A stretch of 64,000 nt of DNA from Achromobacter marplatensis. GTDB lineage: Bacteria > Pseudomonadota > Gammaproteobacteria > Burkholderiales > Burkholderiaceae_B. Each line of letters starts with the position of its first letter. Positions within the stretch are counted from its first letter, which is position 1. A program made the position numbers and the translations under genes. The stretch is taken from the NCBI RefSeq assembly GCF_002209535.1, contig NZ_NJIG01000010.1:62001-126000 (forward strand). Reading direction: 5' to 3'. Below are positions 16,323 through 25,659 of the stretch, one piece after another. The notes below the pieces were generated by a model, which did no database searches, was not told where the DNA came from, and saw nothing but the letters and a program-made list of their open reading frames with translations.

Positions 16323-16503
16323 GTAGGATGGGTGGAGCGCGCGGAGGGTAATGGCGGGAACACCGATATCCAGCGCGCGCAACCCATCAAGCAGTGCCCC
16401 AATGCCTCTTCCATTTCGCTATGAAATGACGGTCGCTTGATGGGTTGCGCGCGTTCGAGAGCGTTCTTCTTGCGCAAAGACGCGCGCGCTCCACCCATCC
16501 TAC
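16323..16503. repeat. Nested inverted-repeat element (two units head to head)
   Basis: The outer ends are a perfect 21-bp inverted repeat (16323-16343 with 16483-16503, beginning GTAGGATGGGTGGAGCGCG). Inside is a perfect 19-bp inverted repeat (16374-16392 with 16435-16453, containing GCGCAACCCATCAAGC). The element therefore consists of one ~70-bp unit (16323-16392) and a second unit in opposite orientation (16435-16503) around a 42-bp centre. No coding sequence or flanking target duplication is obvious. Related single units occur at 24263-24328 and, in part, at 27039-27054. Confidence 0.85.
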
Positions 16504-16546
16504 CGGATAACGCCATGCCAGCCCCCGGCCAACCCTCCTCTCGGCG

Positions 16547-17953
16547 TCAGATTGCGGCCAGGCGGGCCAGCACGGTCTGCTTGCCCAGCAGGGCCAGCAC
16601 GGCGTCAACGGCGGGCGTCTGCGTCTGGCCGGTGACGGCCACGCGCAGCGGGATCGCCAGTTGCGGCATCTTCAGGCCGCGGTCAGCCAGCACGGCCTTG
16701 ATCAGCGCCGAGATGGCTTCACGGGTCCAGTCGGTGTCCTGGGCGCGCTGGGCGAAATCGGCCAGTGCTTCGCGTGCCGCGGCGGTCAGGTGCTGTTCGA
16801 CGAGCTCGGCCGCAGCCGGCTTGAACTCGGCGCAGAACAGCATGGCGCCGTCAGCCAGTTGCTCCAGCGTTTCCGCGCGGTCCTTCAGCAGGCCCATGAC
16901 GCCCGGCAGGTCGATCTTTTCCGGATGGCCGCCACGGTTGGCCACGCGCGGGGCCACGCGTTCGGCCAGTTCCGCGTTGTCCATCTGCTTGATGTAGTGG
17001 GCGTTGACCCAGTTCAGCTTCTTCGGATCCCATTGCGAGGCCGACTTCGACAGGTGCTTGGTGTCGAACCACGACACCAACTGCTCGCGCGAGAAGAGCT
17101 CGTCGTCGCCGTGGCTCCAGCCCAGGCGGGCCAGGTAATTGATCATGGCCTCGGGCAGGTAGCCGTCGTTGTCGTACTCCATGACGTTGACCGCGCCGTG
17201 GCGCTTGGACAGCTTTTCGCCGTCCGGGCCCAGGATCATCGGCACGTGGCCGTATTCGGGCAGGGTCGCGCCCAGCGCGCGCAGGATGTTGATCTGGCGC
17301 GGGGTGTTGTTGACGTGGTCATCGCCGCGCAGGACGTGCGTGATGCCCATGTCCCAGTCGTCGACCACCACGCAGAAGTTGTACGTGGGCGTGCCGTCCG
17401 GGCGCGCGATGATCAGGTCGTCCAGTTCGGTGTTGTCGAAGCTGATCGTGCCCTTGACCATGTCGTTCCAGGAGGTGGCGCCTTCCTGGGGGTTCTTGAA
17501 GCGCACGACGGGCTTGCGGCCGTCGGGGATGGCCGGCAGCGTCTTGCCCGGTTCCGGGCGCCAGGTGCCGTCGTAGCGCGGCTTGTCGCCGCGGGCGCGG
17601 GCGGCTTCGCGCATGGCTTCCACTTCTTCGGGCGAGCTGTAGCAGAGGTAGGCGGTGCCGGCGTCCAGCATCTGCGCGACCACTTCGCGGTAGCGGTCCA
17701 TGCGTTGCATCTGGTAGAAGGGGCCTTCATCGGGCTGCATGCCCAGCCATTCCATGCTGTCCAGGATGGCTTGCACCGCTTCCGGCGTGGAGCGTTCAAC
17801 GTCCGTGTCTTCGATGCGCAGCACGAAGGTGCCTTGGTGATGGCGCGCGAAGGCCCAGGAGAACAGCGCGGTGCGCGCGCCGCCCAAGTGCAGGAAGCCC
17901 GTGGGCGAAGGCGCGAAACGGGTACGAATGGGGGAGGAGGCGTTGGAGGTCAT
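16547..17953 (-). CDS. gltX: Glutamyl-tRNA synthetase
   Basis: A 468-residue class I aminoacyl-tRNA synthetase that charges tRNA-Glu. The HIGH-type motif lies in [19 protein letters not shown] near the N-terminus and the KMSKS-type motif is [11 protein letters not shown]. The C-terminal helical anticodon-binding part is complete. The frame is open to 17983, but homologues begin at MTSN...[10 protein letters not shown], so the ATG at 17953 is chosen. No clear Shine-Dalgarno is visible before it. Confidence 0.96.
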   Translation of the reverse strand: MTSNASSPIRTRFAPSPTGFLHLGGARTALFSWAFARHHQGTFVLRIEDTDVERSTPEAVQAILDSMEWLGMQPDEGPFYQMQRMDRYREVVAQMLDAGTAYLCYSSPEEVEAMREAARARGDKPRYDGTWRPEPGKTLPAIPDGRKPVVRFKNPQEGATSWNDMVKGTISFDNTELDDLIIARPDGTPTYNFCVVVDDWDMGITHVLRGDDHVNNTPRQINILRALGATLPEYGHVPMILGPDGEKLSKRHGAVNVMEYDNDGYLPEAMINYLARLGWSHGDDELFSREQLVSWFDTKHLSKSASQWDPKKLNWVNAHYIKQMDNAELAERVAPRVANRGGHPEKIDLPGVMGLLKDRAETLEQLADGAMLFCAEFKPAAAELVEQHLTAAAREALADFAQRAQDTDWTREAISALIKAVLADRGLKMPQLAIPLRVAVTGQTQTPAVDAVLALLGKQTVLARLAAI

Positions 17954-18082
17954 AGGTGGCAATGATAGCGGCTGCGGCGCCACAAAGCGGCGTCAGGCAG
18001 GGTCCACATCAAGCGGACGACGGGATTGTCTTGTTACGATGAACGGTATTTTAGATTAGGGCCCGATAAGCGCCTGCCTCCT

Positions 18083-20524
18083 ATGCTGCGACACGCTCTT
18101 GCCCCGATGTTCGAACCCGGCTCGCTGGTGATCGTTGCCGACAGGTCCCTGCCGGCGACGGCCTCCCTGTCGCCCGCGCTCAAGGCGAAAACCACCGTGG
18201 TGGCCTGCGAAACGGGGGCCGCGCCTGAACTGCCCGCCACCCTGCAAGGGTTGGCCCCGGGCGAACGGCCTGATCTGGCCCTGGTTTGCGTGTCACCGGC
18301 CGTGCTGCCGGAAACGCTGCGGCGCCTGTCGCCGCTGGCGCCGCGCTCGGTAATCCTCTTGCCCCACGAACTGCCCGACCCGTATCCGCGCGGCACGCTG
18401 GCCCTGTGCCGGGCCTGGGCCGAAGAAAACCGCTGCGAACTGCTGGGGCCGCGCTCCTTCGGCGCCCAGCGTCCCCATGCGGGCCTGAACTTCAGCCAGC
18501 ACCCGGTGCTGGCGCGTGCCGGCCGCGTGGCGCTGCTGGCGCAGTCGCGCTCGATCATGGCGGCGGTGATGGACTGGGCCGAAGACGTGCATATCGGCTT
18601 TTCCACCGCCGTGTCGCTGGGCGACGAGGCAGTGGTGGGCCTGTCGAAGGTGCTGGACTATCTGGCCAGCGACCCGCGCACCGACAGCATCGTGCTGTAT
18701 CTCGAAGACGTGGGCCCCGCCCGCGAATTCATGAGCACGCTGCGCGCCGCCGCCAGCGTCAAGCCGGTCATCGTGCTGAAGGCCGGCCGGTCCGACGCCG
18801 ACAGCGCCGACGCCATTTTCGACGCCGCCTTGCGCCGCGCCGGCGCGGTGCGTGTGCGCTACTTCGTGCAGCTGTTCTCGGCTGTGAAGGTGCTGGGCTA
18901 CACGCGCCGCCCCAAGGGCCGGCGCGTGGCGCTGATCTCCAACGGCAACGGCCCCCCGCAGTTGGCCATGGACCTGATCGGCCCCGACGCAGCCGTGCTG
19001 CGCGCCGAGCTGGCACCCGCCACGCGGCGTGCACTCGAGGGCATGCTGGAACCGGACGCGGCCAGCGCCAATCCGGTTATCACCTATACGCCGCTGACGC
19101 CGGAGCGCATCCGCGCCATCCTGGAAACGGTGCTGGACGACGCGGGGGTCGATGGCGTGCTGGTGTTGTTGGCGCCCGATGCGCTGGCCGACATGCCGGC
19201 GGTCGCGCGCGAGCTGGCGCAGATCGCGCCCAAGGCGAAAAAGCCCGTCGTCAGCTGCTTCATGGGCGACGCCGGCATGCGACCCTTGCGGCGCATGCTG
19301 GACGACGCGGGCACGTCCGCTTTCCGGACGCCGGAATCCGCCGCCGACGCGTTTGGCGTGCTGGCGTCCCACCATTACAACCAGCAGTTGCTGCTGCAGA
19401 CGCAGCCGCAGGAACCCCCCAGCCATGTGCCGGACCTGGCCGCGGCGCGCGAAGTCATCGCGCGGGTGCGCGCCGACTGCCGGCGCGAATTGAACACGTC
19501 TGAAATCCGCACCCTGCTGGGCCTGTTCTACGTACCGCTACGCGACATGCCGGTGGAGGTTGCTGCGGTCGAGCCCGAATCCCGTCCGATGGCCATCCGC
19601 GTGCGGCGCGATCCGCAGTTCGGTCCGGTCATCCGCTTTGGCGCGGGCGGCCCGGACGCGATGCTGTCCGTGTCGGATCGCGGCATGGACCTGCCGCCGC
19701 TCAACGGCTTCCTGGCCCGGCAACTGATCGAACGCAGCCGGCTGTGGCGCCGCGTTCTGGCGCCGCGCATCGGCCATATCGCCGCCGAGTCCCTGCAGCA
19801 GGCGGTGGTGCTGGTGTCCGAAATGGTGTCGGAATTGCCCGACATCGAAACGCTGGACATCGATCCCCTCTACGCCGGCGAAACGCATCTGCGCGCCGGC
19901 GGCCTGCGCTTGCTGCTGACTGAAACCCCGGGCTGTGAAACGCCGCAGACCTCGGGCTATCCGCACATGGCGATCCACCCGTACCCGGCGCGCCTGGTGC
20001 AGGTGCGTCGTTTCAGCGACGGCATCCCGTGGGTGCTGCGCCCGATCCGCCCGGAAGACGGCGACGCCTTGCAGGAGTTCATCCGCGGCCTGTCGGAACG
20101 TTCGCGCTACATGCGCTTCGTGTCGATGATGCGCGAGCTGACCCCGCGCATGGTGTCGCGCTACACGCAGGTGGACTACCATCGCGAATTGGCGCTGGTG
20201 GCGGCTACGCAAGTGCCCAACCCGGCCAACCGCGGCCATCCGCGCGAAGTCATCGTGGGTTTCGCGCACTACTTGCGCAACCCCGACGGGCGCGGGGCAG
20301 AGTACGCGTTGGTGATCGGCGACGACTGGCAGCGCCGCGGCCTGGGCCGCCAGCTGATGACGGCGCTGATCGACGCGGCGCGCGAGCAGGGGCTGGAATA
20401 CATCGACGGCCTGGTGCTGTCGACGAACCGGCCCATGCTGGCGCTGATGACGAGCCTGGGCTTCACCAACGACGCTGACCCGGAAGATCCGACGATGCGC
20501 CGGGTCTGGCTGGGTCTGGTTTGA
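18083..20524 (+). CDS. PatZ-like protein acetyltransferase (acyl-CoA-synthetase-like plus GNAT)
   Basis: An 813-residue two-part protein. The first ~620 residues resemble NDP-forming acyl-CoA synthetases (CoA-binding and succinyl-CoA-ligase-like folds; LLAQSRSIMAAVMDWA, GRRVALISNGNGPPQLAMD). The last ~160 residues are a GNAT domain (WVLRPIRPEDGDALQEFI...GDDWQRRGLGRQLMTAL acetyl-CoA loop). The order matches bacterial Pat/YfiQ lysine acetyltransferases, which silence acetyl-CoA synthetase and other enzymes. The frame also opens from a TTG at 18026; homology suggests the ATG at 18083, but no good ribosome site decides it. It converges on the hydrolase of the next operon. Confidence 0.82.
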   Translation: MLRHALAPMFEPGSLVIVADRSLPATASLSPALKAKTTVVACETGAAPELPATLQGLAPGERPDLALVCVSPAVLPETLRRLSPLAPRSVILLPHELPDPYPRGTLALCRAWAEENRCELLGPRSFGAQRPHAGLNFSQHPVLARAGRVALLAQSRSIMAAVMDWAEDVHIGFSTAVSLGDEAVVGLSKVLDYLASDPRTDSIVLYLEDVGPAREFMSTLRAAASVKPVIVLKAGRSDADSADAIFDAALRRAGAVRVRYFVQLFSAVKVLGYTRRPKGRRVALISNGNGPPQLAMDLIGPDAAVLRAELAPATRRALEGMLEPDAASANPVITYTPLTPERIRAILETVLDDAGVDGVLVLLAPDALADMPAVARELAQIAPKAKKPVVSCFMGDAGMRPLRRMLDDAGTSAFRTPESAADAFGVLASHHYNQQLLLQTQPQEPPSHVPDLAAAREVIARVRADCRRELNTSEIRTLLGLFYVPLRDMPVEVAAVEPESRPMAIRVRRDPQFGPVIRFGAGGPDAMLSVSDRGMDLPPLNGFLARQLIERSRLWRRVLAPRIGHIAAESLQQAVVLVSEMVSELPDIETLDIDPLYAGETHLRAGGLRLLLTETPGCETPQTSGYPHMAIHPYPARLVQVRRFSDGIPWVLRPIRPEDGDALQEFIRGLSERSRYMRFVSMMRELTPRMVSRYTQVDYHRELALVAATQVPNPANRGHPREVIVGFAHYLRNPDGRGAEYALVIGDDWQRRGLGRQLMTALIDAAREQGLEYIDGLVLSTNRPMLALMTSLGFTNDADPEDPTMRRVWLGLV

Positions 20525-20572
20525 CCCCCATGGTCTGACCCGATGGCCTGATCCCGTGCGGGGTCAGGCCCC

Positions 20573-21265
20573 TCAGGCGGTCTTTCTGGCTGCTTGCGCC
20601 GGCGTCAGCCGCGCCGCCACCTCGTCCACCGACAACACGTCGCCAAAGAACAGCATCCAGCCGTAGAGCGAATGCTCGTGCTCGGCGGGCGTCACCGCGG
20701 CCAGCGCGTCGTCGACCATGATGGTGCGGAAGTCCCGCATCATGGCGTCGCGCGCGGTGGATTCACAGCACACGTTGGTGACGGTGCCCGCGATCAGCAG
20801 CGTGTCCACGCCCAGTCCGCGCAGCAGGGGTTCCAGCTCGGACGATCCGGGCGCCATCGCGCTGTAGAAGCGCTTGACCACGCGCAGGTCCTTGTCGTGC
20901 GCATGCAGGTCCGGGTGCAGCTGGAAACCCGGCGAATCGCGGCGCAGCGTTTCCAGCCGGCGCGCGCTGCGATCGCGCGTCAGCATCACGCCGTGATGGT
21001 GCGACCAGAAGGCGTCGGCATTGTCGGATGCGGTCTGCACCCAGACGACGGTGCCCCCGGCCGCGCGCACGGCGTCGCACAGGCGGTTCACCGGCGCGAT
21101 GATCTCGCGCGCCGGCGCGCATTCGCCCTGATAGCCGGGCAGCGTGAAGTACTGCTGCATGTCCACCACGACCACCGCCGTGCGGGCGGCGGGCAGTTCG
21201 TCATACGGATGCAGGCAGCCTTGCCGGGCCACGACGCGATCCTGTACCCATTGCGGGAATTCCAT
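20573..21265 (-). CDS. Isochorismatase-like cysteine hydrolase
   Basis: A 230-residue cysteine hydrolase. The triad is visible as D35 (VVVVDMQQ), K131 (VVKRFYSAM) and C166 (GTVTNVCCEST). Members cleave amides such as N-carbamoyl compounds, ureidoacrylate or nicotinamide, or isochorismate. It is the last gene of an ABC importer operon, 9 bp after the permease gene, so it probably acts on the imported compound or a derivative. The substrate is not determinable from sequence. Confidence 0.9.
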   Translation of the reverse strand: MEFPQWVQDRVVARQGCLHPYDELPAARTAVVVVDMQQYFTLPGYQGECAPAREIIAPVNRLCDAVRAAGGTVVWVQTASDNADAFWSHHHGVMLTRDRSARRLETLRRDSPGFQLHPDLHAHDKDLRVVKRFYSAMAPGSSELEPLLRGLGVDTLLIAGTVTNVCCESTARDAMMRDFRTIMVDDALAAVTPAEHEHSLYGWMLFFGDVLSVDEVAARLTPAQAARKTA

Positions 21266-21274
21266 GGCGGTTCC

Positions 21275-22111
21275 TTATCCGTAGCGCCGCGCCACGGCGG
21301 CTTCGACGCGGTAGATGATGAGATACATCACGCTGGAGATCAGCGCCAGCATGGCGATGGCGGTCATGACGATGTTCAGCTTGAATACCTGGCTGCCGTT
21401 CATGATCAAAAAACCCAGGCCGGAATCCGCGGACTGGAATTCGCCCACGATGACGCCCACCAGCGCCAGGCCGATGTTCATCTTCACGGCCGCGATCAGG
21501 GTGGGCACGCTGCCGGGCAGCACCACCTTGGTCAGCACCTGCCAGCGGCTGGCGCCGAACGTGTGGGCAAGCTTGACCTTGTTCAGGTCGATACCCCGGA
21601 AGCCGGCATACACCACCATGATGGTGACGAACACCGCGATGGCCACGGCCATGCCGTACACGGCGTAGTCCGACCCCAGCCACAGGTAGAAGATCGGCAC
21701 GAAGGCGATCTTGGGCATGGCGTTGGCGACCACCAGGAAGGGGTCCAGCACCTTGTACAGGAAGTCCGACCACCACAGCGCGGCGGCCACCACGATGCCG
21801 ATCGCCATGCTCAGCGTAAAGCCGACCAGCGTGGCCGACAGTGTCGTCATGATGTGCTTGCCCAGCTGGCCGTTGTTCCACAGTTCGATGAAGGTGGGCC
21901 ACAGCGCGCTGGGGTAGCTGGTCAGCAGCGGATTCAGGATGTGCATGCGCGGCAGGATTTCCCACGCGCACAGAAAGACCACCAGCAGCAGAGCCTGCGA
22001 CAGCCGGATGTTGCGTTTGCGGGCGCGGTCGCGGCGCAGGTAGTCCAGGTACTTGGCGCTAGGCGCGGGAACGGCGCGCAGAGGGACGGTATTGGCGATG
22101 GGCGCATTCAT
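21275..22111 (-). CDS. ABC transporter permease (SsuC/TauC type)
   Basis: A 278-residue inner-membrane permease with six transmembrane segments and the EAA-type loop in YAGFRGIDLNKVKLAHTFGASRWQVLTKVVLPGSVP. The closest families are the nitrate/sulfonate/taurine/pyrimidine-precursor importers. The gene starts three bases after the ATPase stop and precedes the cysteine hydrolase, within one operon. Confidence 0.93.
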   Translation of the reverse strand: MNAPIANTVPLRAVPAPSAKYLDYLRRDRARKRNIRLSQALLLVVFLCAWEILPRMHILNPLLTSYPSALWPTFIELWNNGQLGKHIMTTLSATLVGFTLSMAIGIVVAAALWWSDFLYKVLDPFLVVANAMPKIAFVPIFYLWLGSDYAVYGMAVAIAVFVTIMVVYAGFRGIDLNKVKLAHTFGASRWQVLTKVVLPGSVPTLIAAVKMNIGLALVGVIVGEFQSADSGLGFLIMNGSQVFKLNIVMTAIAMLALISSVMYLIIYRVEAAVARRYG

Positions 22112-22114
22112 GGG

Positions 22115-22927
22115 TCAACCCTCCACGTGGACGTCCAACTCGTCCCAGAGCTGTTTGAAATAGGTGTTGAATTCCGGCCGCGAGCGCGCCTGGAAGGGCG
22201 TCGGCCTGGCGCCGTCGCCATAGTGGATACGGTACTGGCTCTTCAGCCGGCCGGGCCGGCGCGACAGCACGATGACGCGGTCCGTCATGGCGATGGCCTC
22301 GCCGATGTCGTGCGTGACCAGCACCACCGTCTTGCCCTCACGGCGCAGGATGTCCACCACTTCGTCCGAGATCGCCAGCCGCGTCTGCGAATCCAGCGCT
22401 GAAAAGGGCTCGTCCAGCAGGATCACGTCGGGCTCGGTCACCAGCGTGCGCGCCAGCGCCGCGCGCTGCCGCATACCGCCGGACAATTGGCGCGGCGTGT
22501 GCGACAGGAACGCGCCCAGCCCGCACTTCTCCAGCAGATGCACGGCGCGCGCCTCGCTGCGCGCATCGCGCCGGCCCTGGATCTCGGCGCCCAGCATCAC
22601 GTTGTCCAGGATGGTGCGCCATTCAAACAGGTAGTCCTGCTGCAACATGTAGCCGATGCGCGGATTGGGCTTGGTCACGCCCTGGCCGTCGATCAGCACG
22701 GCGCCCGAGGTCGGCGGGATCAGCCCGGCAATCAGCGACAGCAAGGTGCTCTTGCCACAGCCACTTTGTCCGATCAGGCTGACGAATTCGCCCGGCGCCA
22801 GCGTGAACGACACGTTCGACAGCGCCTCGGTTTCGCCTTCGGTCGTGAAGTACGACAGGCAGACCTCGCGCAGCTCGATCTTCGCCGTGGCGACGGCCGG
22901 CTTCAGATTATGGACGGCGGCTCCCAT
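22115..22927 (-). CDS. ABC transporter ATP-binding protein
   Basis: A 270-residue ATPase with Walker [10 protein letters not shown], signature [14 protein letters not shown], Walker [13 protein letters not shown] and the H-loop VTHDIGEA. It belongs to the NitT/TauT group with the adjacent permease and receptor. A GTG at 22930 is also in frame. I chose the ATG at 22927, which overlaps the receptor stop codon by one base (TGATG) and is preceded by AGAAGG at 7 nt, indicating translational coupling. Confidence 0.92.
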   Translation of the reverse strand: MGAAVHNLKPAVATAKIELREVCLSYFTTEGETEALSNVSFTLAPGEFVSLIGQSGCGKSTLLSLIAGLIPPTSGAVLIDGQGVTKPNPRIGYMLQQDYLFEWRTILDNVMLGAEIQGRRDARSEARAVHLLEKCGLGAFLSHTPRQLSGGMRQRAALARTLVTEPDVILLDEPFSALDSQTRLAISDEVVDILRREGKTVVLVTHDIGEAIAMTDRVIVLSRRPGRLKSQYRIHYGDGARPTPFQARSRPEFNTYFKQLWDELDVHVEG

Positions 22928-23931
22928 CACGGCACCTTCTTGGCGAAGTCGGCCACCACCACGTCTTCATACTTCACGCGGGCGGTCTCCTTCATGACGG
23001 CGCTGGCAACCAGCATGTCTTGCAGCTTCGCCATGGCTTCGGCGGTCACCAATGGCGACGTCTTCCAGATCTGGTACTGCTTGTAGCGTTCGATCGCTTC
23101 GGTCACGGCACCCTGGTCCATGCCGGGGAAGAACGTCATGATCTGCGGGGTCAGCGTGGCGGCGGGCGTGTCCTTCACGTATTTTTCGGCGCGCGCGACC
23201 ACATCGGTCCAGGCCTGGATGACCTTGGGATTGTCGCGGATGTATTTGTCCGTGGCGGTGAAGACGGTGTAGTCCACCTGGCCCACTTCATGGCCGACGG
23301 AGGCCACGATATAACCCTTGCCGTTGCGCACCAGTTCGCCGGCCTCGGGTTCCAGGAAGATGCCGTATTCGCCTTGCCCCGCCATCCACGCGCCAGCGCG
23401 CGCCGGAATGCCGATGTTGTTCAGCAGTTTTACGTCCTTCTGGGGGTCAAGCCCGTGCTTGCGCAGCGCGGTTTCCAGGAACACGATGGGGTTGGACCCC
23501 GGCCGAAAGCCGATGACGTCTTTGCCTTTGAGCATCGACCAGTCGAACTTGTCGATGGGCTTGCGCGCCAAAAGGAAGAACCCGTCGGTGGCCGTCAGGC
23601 CGGCGAAGATCTTCGGCTTGACCGGCGATTCGCTGTTCTGCACGTAGATGGATGCCTCGGGACCGATCAGCACGATGTCGGCGCTGCCCGAGAGCAGGGC
23701 CGTCATGCCTTTGTCGGTGCCCTGGGATGTCTTCATGGACACGTCCAGCCCGGCATCCTTGAAGTACCCCTGCGACAGGGCCACGTACTTGGGCACGTAG
23801 AGGATGGAACGCACCACCTCTTCGTAGCGGACCTTCACGGGGGGATTCAGGGCTTCGGCGTGGGCGGCCAGCGGAATGAACAGCGCAAGCAGCGCTGCGC
23901 CCGCCAGGCGGGGCAATGGCAAGGATTTCAC
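22927..23931 (-). CDS. ABC transporter substrate-binding protein (NMT1/THI5-like)
   Basis: A 334-residue periplasmic receptor of the NMT1/SsuA-like type. The start is a GTG at 23931: AGGAG lies about 8 nt upstream, and it begins a clear signal peptide ending LFIPLAAHA. The longer ATG frame to 24069 would bury that signal peptide. Typical elements are VKVRYEEVVRSILYVPKYVALSQGYF and FRPGSNPIVFLE. It is the first gene of the four-gene operon with ATPase, permease and hydrolase. The ligand may be a nitrogenous or amide compound, inferred only from the hydrolase. Confidence 0.9.
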   Translation of the reverse strand: MKSLPLPRLAGAALLALFIPLAAHAEALNPPVKVRYEEVVRSILYVPKYVALSQGYFKDAGLDVSMKTSQGTDKGMTALLSGSADIVLIGPEASIYVQNSESPVKPKIFAGLTATDGFFLLARKPIDKFDWSMLKGKDVIGFRPGSNPIVFLETALRKHGLDPQKDVKLLNNIGIPARAGAWMAGQGEYGIFLEPEAGELVRNGKGYIVASVGHEVGQVDYTVFTATDKYIRDNPKVIQAWTDVVARAEKYVKDTPAATLTPQIMTFFPGMDQGAVTEAIERYKQYQIWKTSPLVTAEAMAKLQDMLVASAVMKETARVKYEDVVVADFAKKVP

Positions 23932-24152
23932 GGGACTTTCTCCTGCGTCTTGTATGGCACGCCGAAACCCGGCGCAACACGGCCAATGGGATGGAATCGA
24001 CAACAACAACAGGGAAGCCCGAACGATCACTGCCCGGGCCCTAAGGCATGGATCGAATACTATATTCAATACAAACAGGCGACAAGTATTTTGCGATTGG
24101 CGTTTTTCTCTATGGACGAGCGCCAGCCAAGCCCGGAAAATTCAGGGCTTGA

Positions 24153-24166
24153 ATACCACTTGGTAT
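24153..24166. promoter_or_regulatory. GntR-like operator palindrome
   Basis: ATACCA-CT-TGGTAT, in the context TTGAATACCACTTGGTATAC, is a perfect 6-bp inverted repeat of the form bound by FadR/VanR-type GntR regulators. It lies about 220 bp upstream of the ABC operon start. No gntR gene is in the window. Confidence 0.5.
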
Positions 24167-24262
24167 ACAGGAATGGGATTTGGCCGTTTGGGCGTGGGCT
24201 ATAGCGGCCGCCGCGAAACGATGGATTTCGCGCGCCGGACAGGCGAAAGCTTGCCGTGCTTC

Positions 24263-24328
24263 GTAGGATGGGTGAAGCGCGAGGTCAGGCGCGAGAGGGC
24301 GCTGACGCCCAACGCGCGCAACCCATCA
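24263..24328. repeat. Single copy of the GTAGGATGGGT...ACCCATC repeat unit
   Basis: It begins GTAGGATGGGTGAAGCGCG and ends CGCGCGCAACCCATC, the same ends as each half of the element at 16323-16503, and the ends can fold back on each other. The interior differs from the other copies. It sits 10 bp past the carboxylesterase stop. Confidence 0.75.
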
Positions 24329-24339
24329 TCAACCCGAGA

Positions 24340-25017
24340 TCAACCCCACACGCCATTCAAGAACGCCGAAATGTCTCGGACTTCTTCGGCGCACACCGAA
24401 TGCGGCATGGGATACGTGTGCCAGCGCACGTCGTAGCCCAGGCGCTTCAGTTCAGCCAGCGACGCCTCGGCGCGCGCCAGCGACACGACCGGGTCGTATT
24501 GGCCGTGGGCCATGAAGATCGGCGTGGCGTTATTGGCGCTGTGGCGTTCGGCTTCGGCGGTATCCGCGAGCGGCAGGTAACCCGACAGCGCCATCATGCC
24601 CGCCAGTTTCTCCGGCAGGCGCAGGCCCGTGTGCAGCGTCATGGCGCTGCCTTGCGAAAACCCGGCCAGCACGATGTTCGACGTGGGGATGCCCCGGGCG
24701 TTTTCGCGCGCGATCAGCTTGTGGATGGCGGCCTCGGATGCCCGGATGCCCTTGGCGTCTTCCACGCGCACCAGGTCCATCACCAGGATGTCGTACCAGG
24801 AGCGCATCGACATGCCGTTGTTGATCGTCACGCGCTGCACCGGCGCGTTCGGGAACACGAAGCGCACGCCCAGGCCCGCGGGCAGGTCCAGTTCCGGCAC
24901 GATGGGCGCGAAGTCATTGCCGTCGGCGCCCAGGCCGTGCAGCCAGATCACGGCGTGCGTGGGATTGGGGGCGGTTTCGATCTCGATGCAATCGAGCAGG
25001 TCGGTGGAAGCGTTCAT
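24340..25017 (-). CDS. Carboxylesterase (YpfH/lysophospholipase-like)
   Basis: A 225-residue alpha/beta hydrolase of the small carboxylesterase/phospholipase family. The full triad is visible: S121 in AGFSQGSA, D175 in GQYDPVV and H206 in YPMPHSVC, with the oxyanion motif HGLGADGND near residue 28. Length and motifs match the Pseudomonas carboxylesterase II type. It lies 32 bp downstream of darP on the same strand. The natural ester substrate is unknown. Confidence 0.92.
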   Translation of the reverse strand: MNASTDLLDCIEIETAPNPTHAVIWLHGLGADGNDFAPIVPELDLPAGLGVRFVFPNAPVQRVTINNGMSMRSWYDILVMDLVRVEDAKGIRASEAAIHKLIARENARGIPTSNIVLAGFSQGSAMTLHTGLRLPEKLAGMMALSGYLPLADTAEAERHSANNATPIFMAHGQYDPVVSLARAEASLAELKRLGYDVRWHTYPMPHSVCAEEVRDISAFLNGVWG

Positions 25018-25049
25018 GGACGGCCGGCGGGAAATTCAGGGAAGGGGAA

Positions 25050-25601
25050 TCAGAGCGTCAGGGTCTTCAAGGCCTGGAACAGCGCACGATAGTGCTTCTT
25101 CTGCGGTTCCTGGCCCTGCAGCAGCGAGGCATTGCCCAGCTTTTCCTTGCGCGCGGCGCGGATCAGCGTGCGCAGTTGTTGCGCATCGGCTTGCGGATTG
25201 TTCGCCAGCAGCTTGGTCAGCAGGTCGTCGTCGTCCAGCAGGCGGTCGCGTAGCGTTTCCAGCCGGTGCATGGCGGCGGTTTCTTCGCGCGAACCGTTTT
25301 CCCAGACATCGAGCTGGGCGCGGATCTCGTCGGCGGGGGCGTCGCGCATCAGCTTGCCCACGAAGTGGACCTGGCGGCGGCGGCCTTCGCGGCCGGTCGT
25401 GCGCTGCGCCATGCGGATCGCCTCATAGAGGCGTTCGGCCAGCGGCAGTTGCTTGAGGCGTTCGGGGGACAGTTCGATCAGCTGTTTGCCCAGGTCCAGC
25501 AGGGCGTGCATTTCACGCTTGACCTGGGACTTGCTGGGACGGTCGTAGCCGTTTTCATCGTAACCGTCGTCGACGGATTCTTCTTCAGTATGGGAATTCA
25601 T
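25050..25601 (-). CDS. darP: Ribosome biogenesis factor DarP (YjgA)
   Basis: A 183-residue, highly charged helical protein of the YjgA/DUF615 family, recognised by [22 protein letters not shown] and [13 protein letters not shown]. It associates with late 50S ribosomal precursors. It is divergent from pmbA, a conserved pairing in beta- and gammaproteobacteria. Confidence 0.95.
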   Translation of the reverse strand: MNSHTEEESVDDGYDENGYDRPSKSQVKREMHALLDLGKQLIELSPERLKQLPLAERLYEAIRMAQRTTGREGRRRQVHFVGKLMRDAPADEIRAQLDVWENGSREETAAMHRLETLRDRLLDDDDLLTKLLANNPQADAQQLRTLIRAARKEKLGNASLLQGQEPQKKHYRALFQALKTLTL

Positions 25602-25659
25602 GGAAAACTGCGCAATGACAGACTTGGCTATGATAACCGTCTCTGCAAATTGGACAGCA

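Larger units (their letters stand above)
23932..24339. other. Intergenic region between ABC operon and carboxylesterase
   Basis: No gene is seen in these 408 bp. They hold the promoter side of the ABC operon, including the AT-rich GAATACTATATTC at about 24055-24067, a GntR-like palindrome at 24153-24166 and a repeat unit at 24263-24328. Confidence 0.6.

Noticed and set aside
20549..20570. Hairpin CTGATCCC/GGGGTCAG between convergent genes
   Set aside because: One wobble pair and no T-run; too weak to call a terminator.
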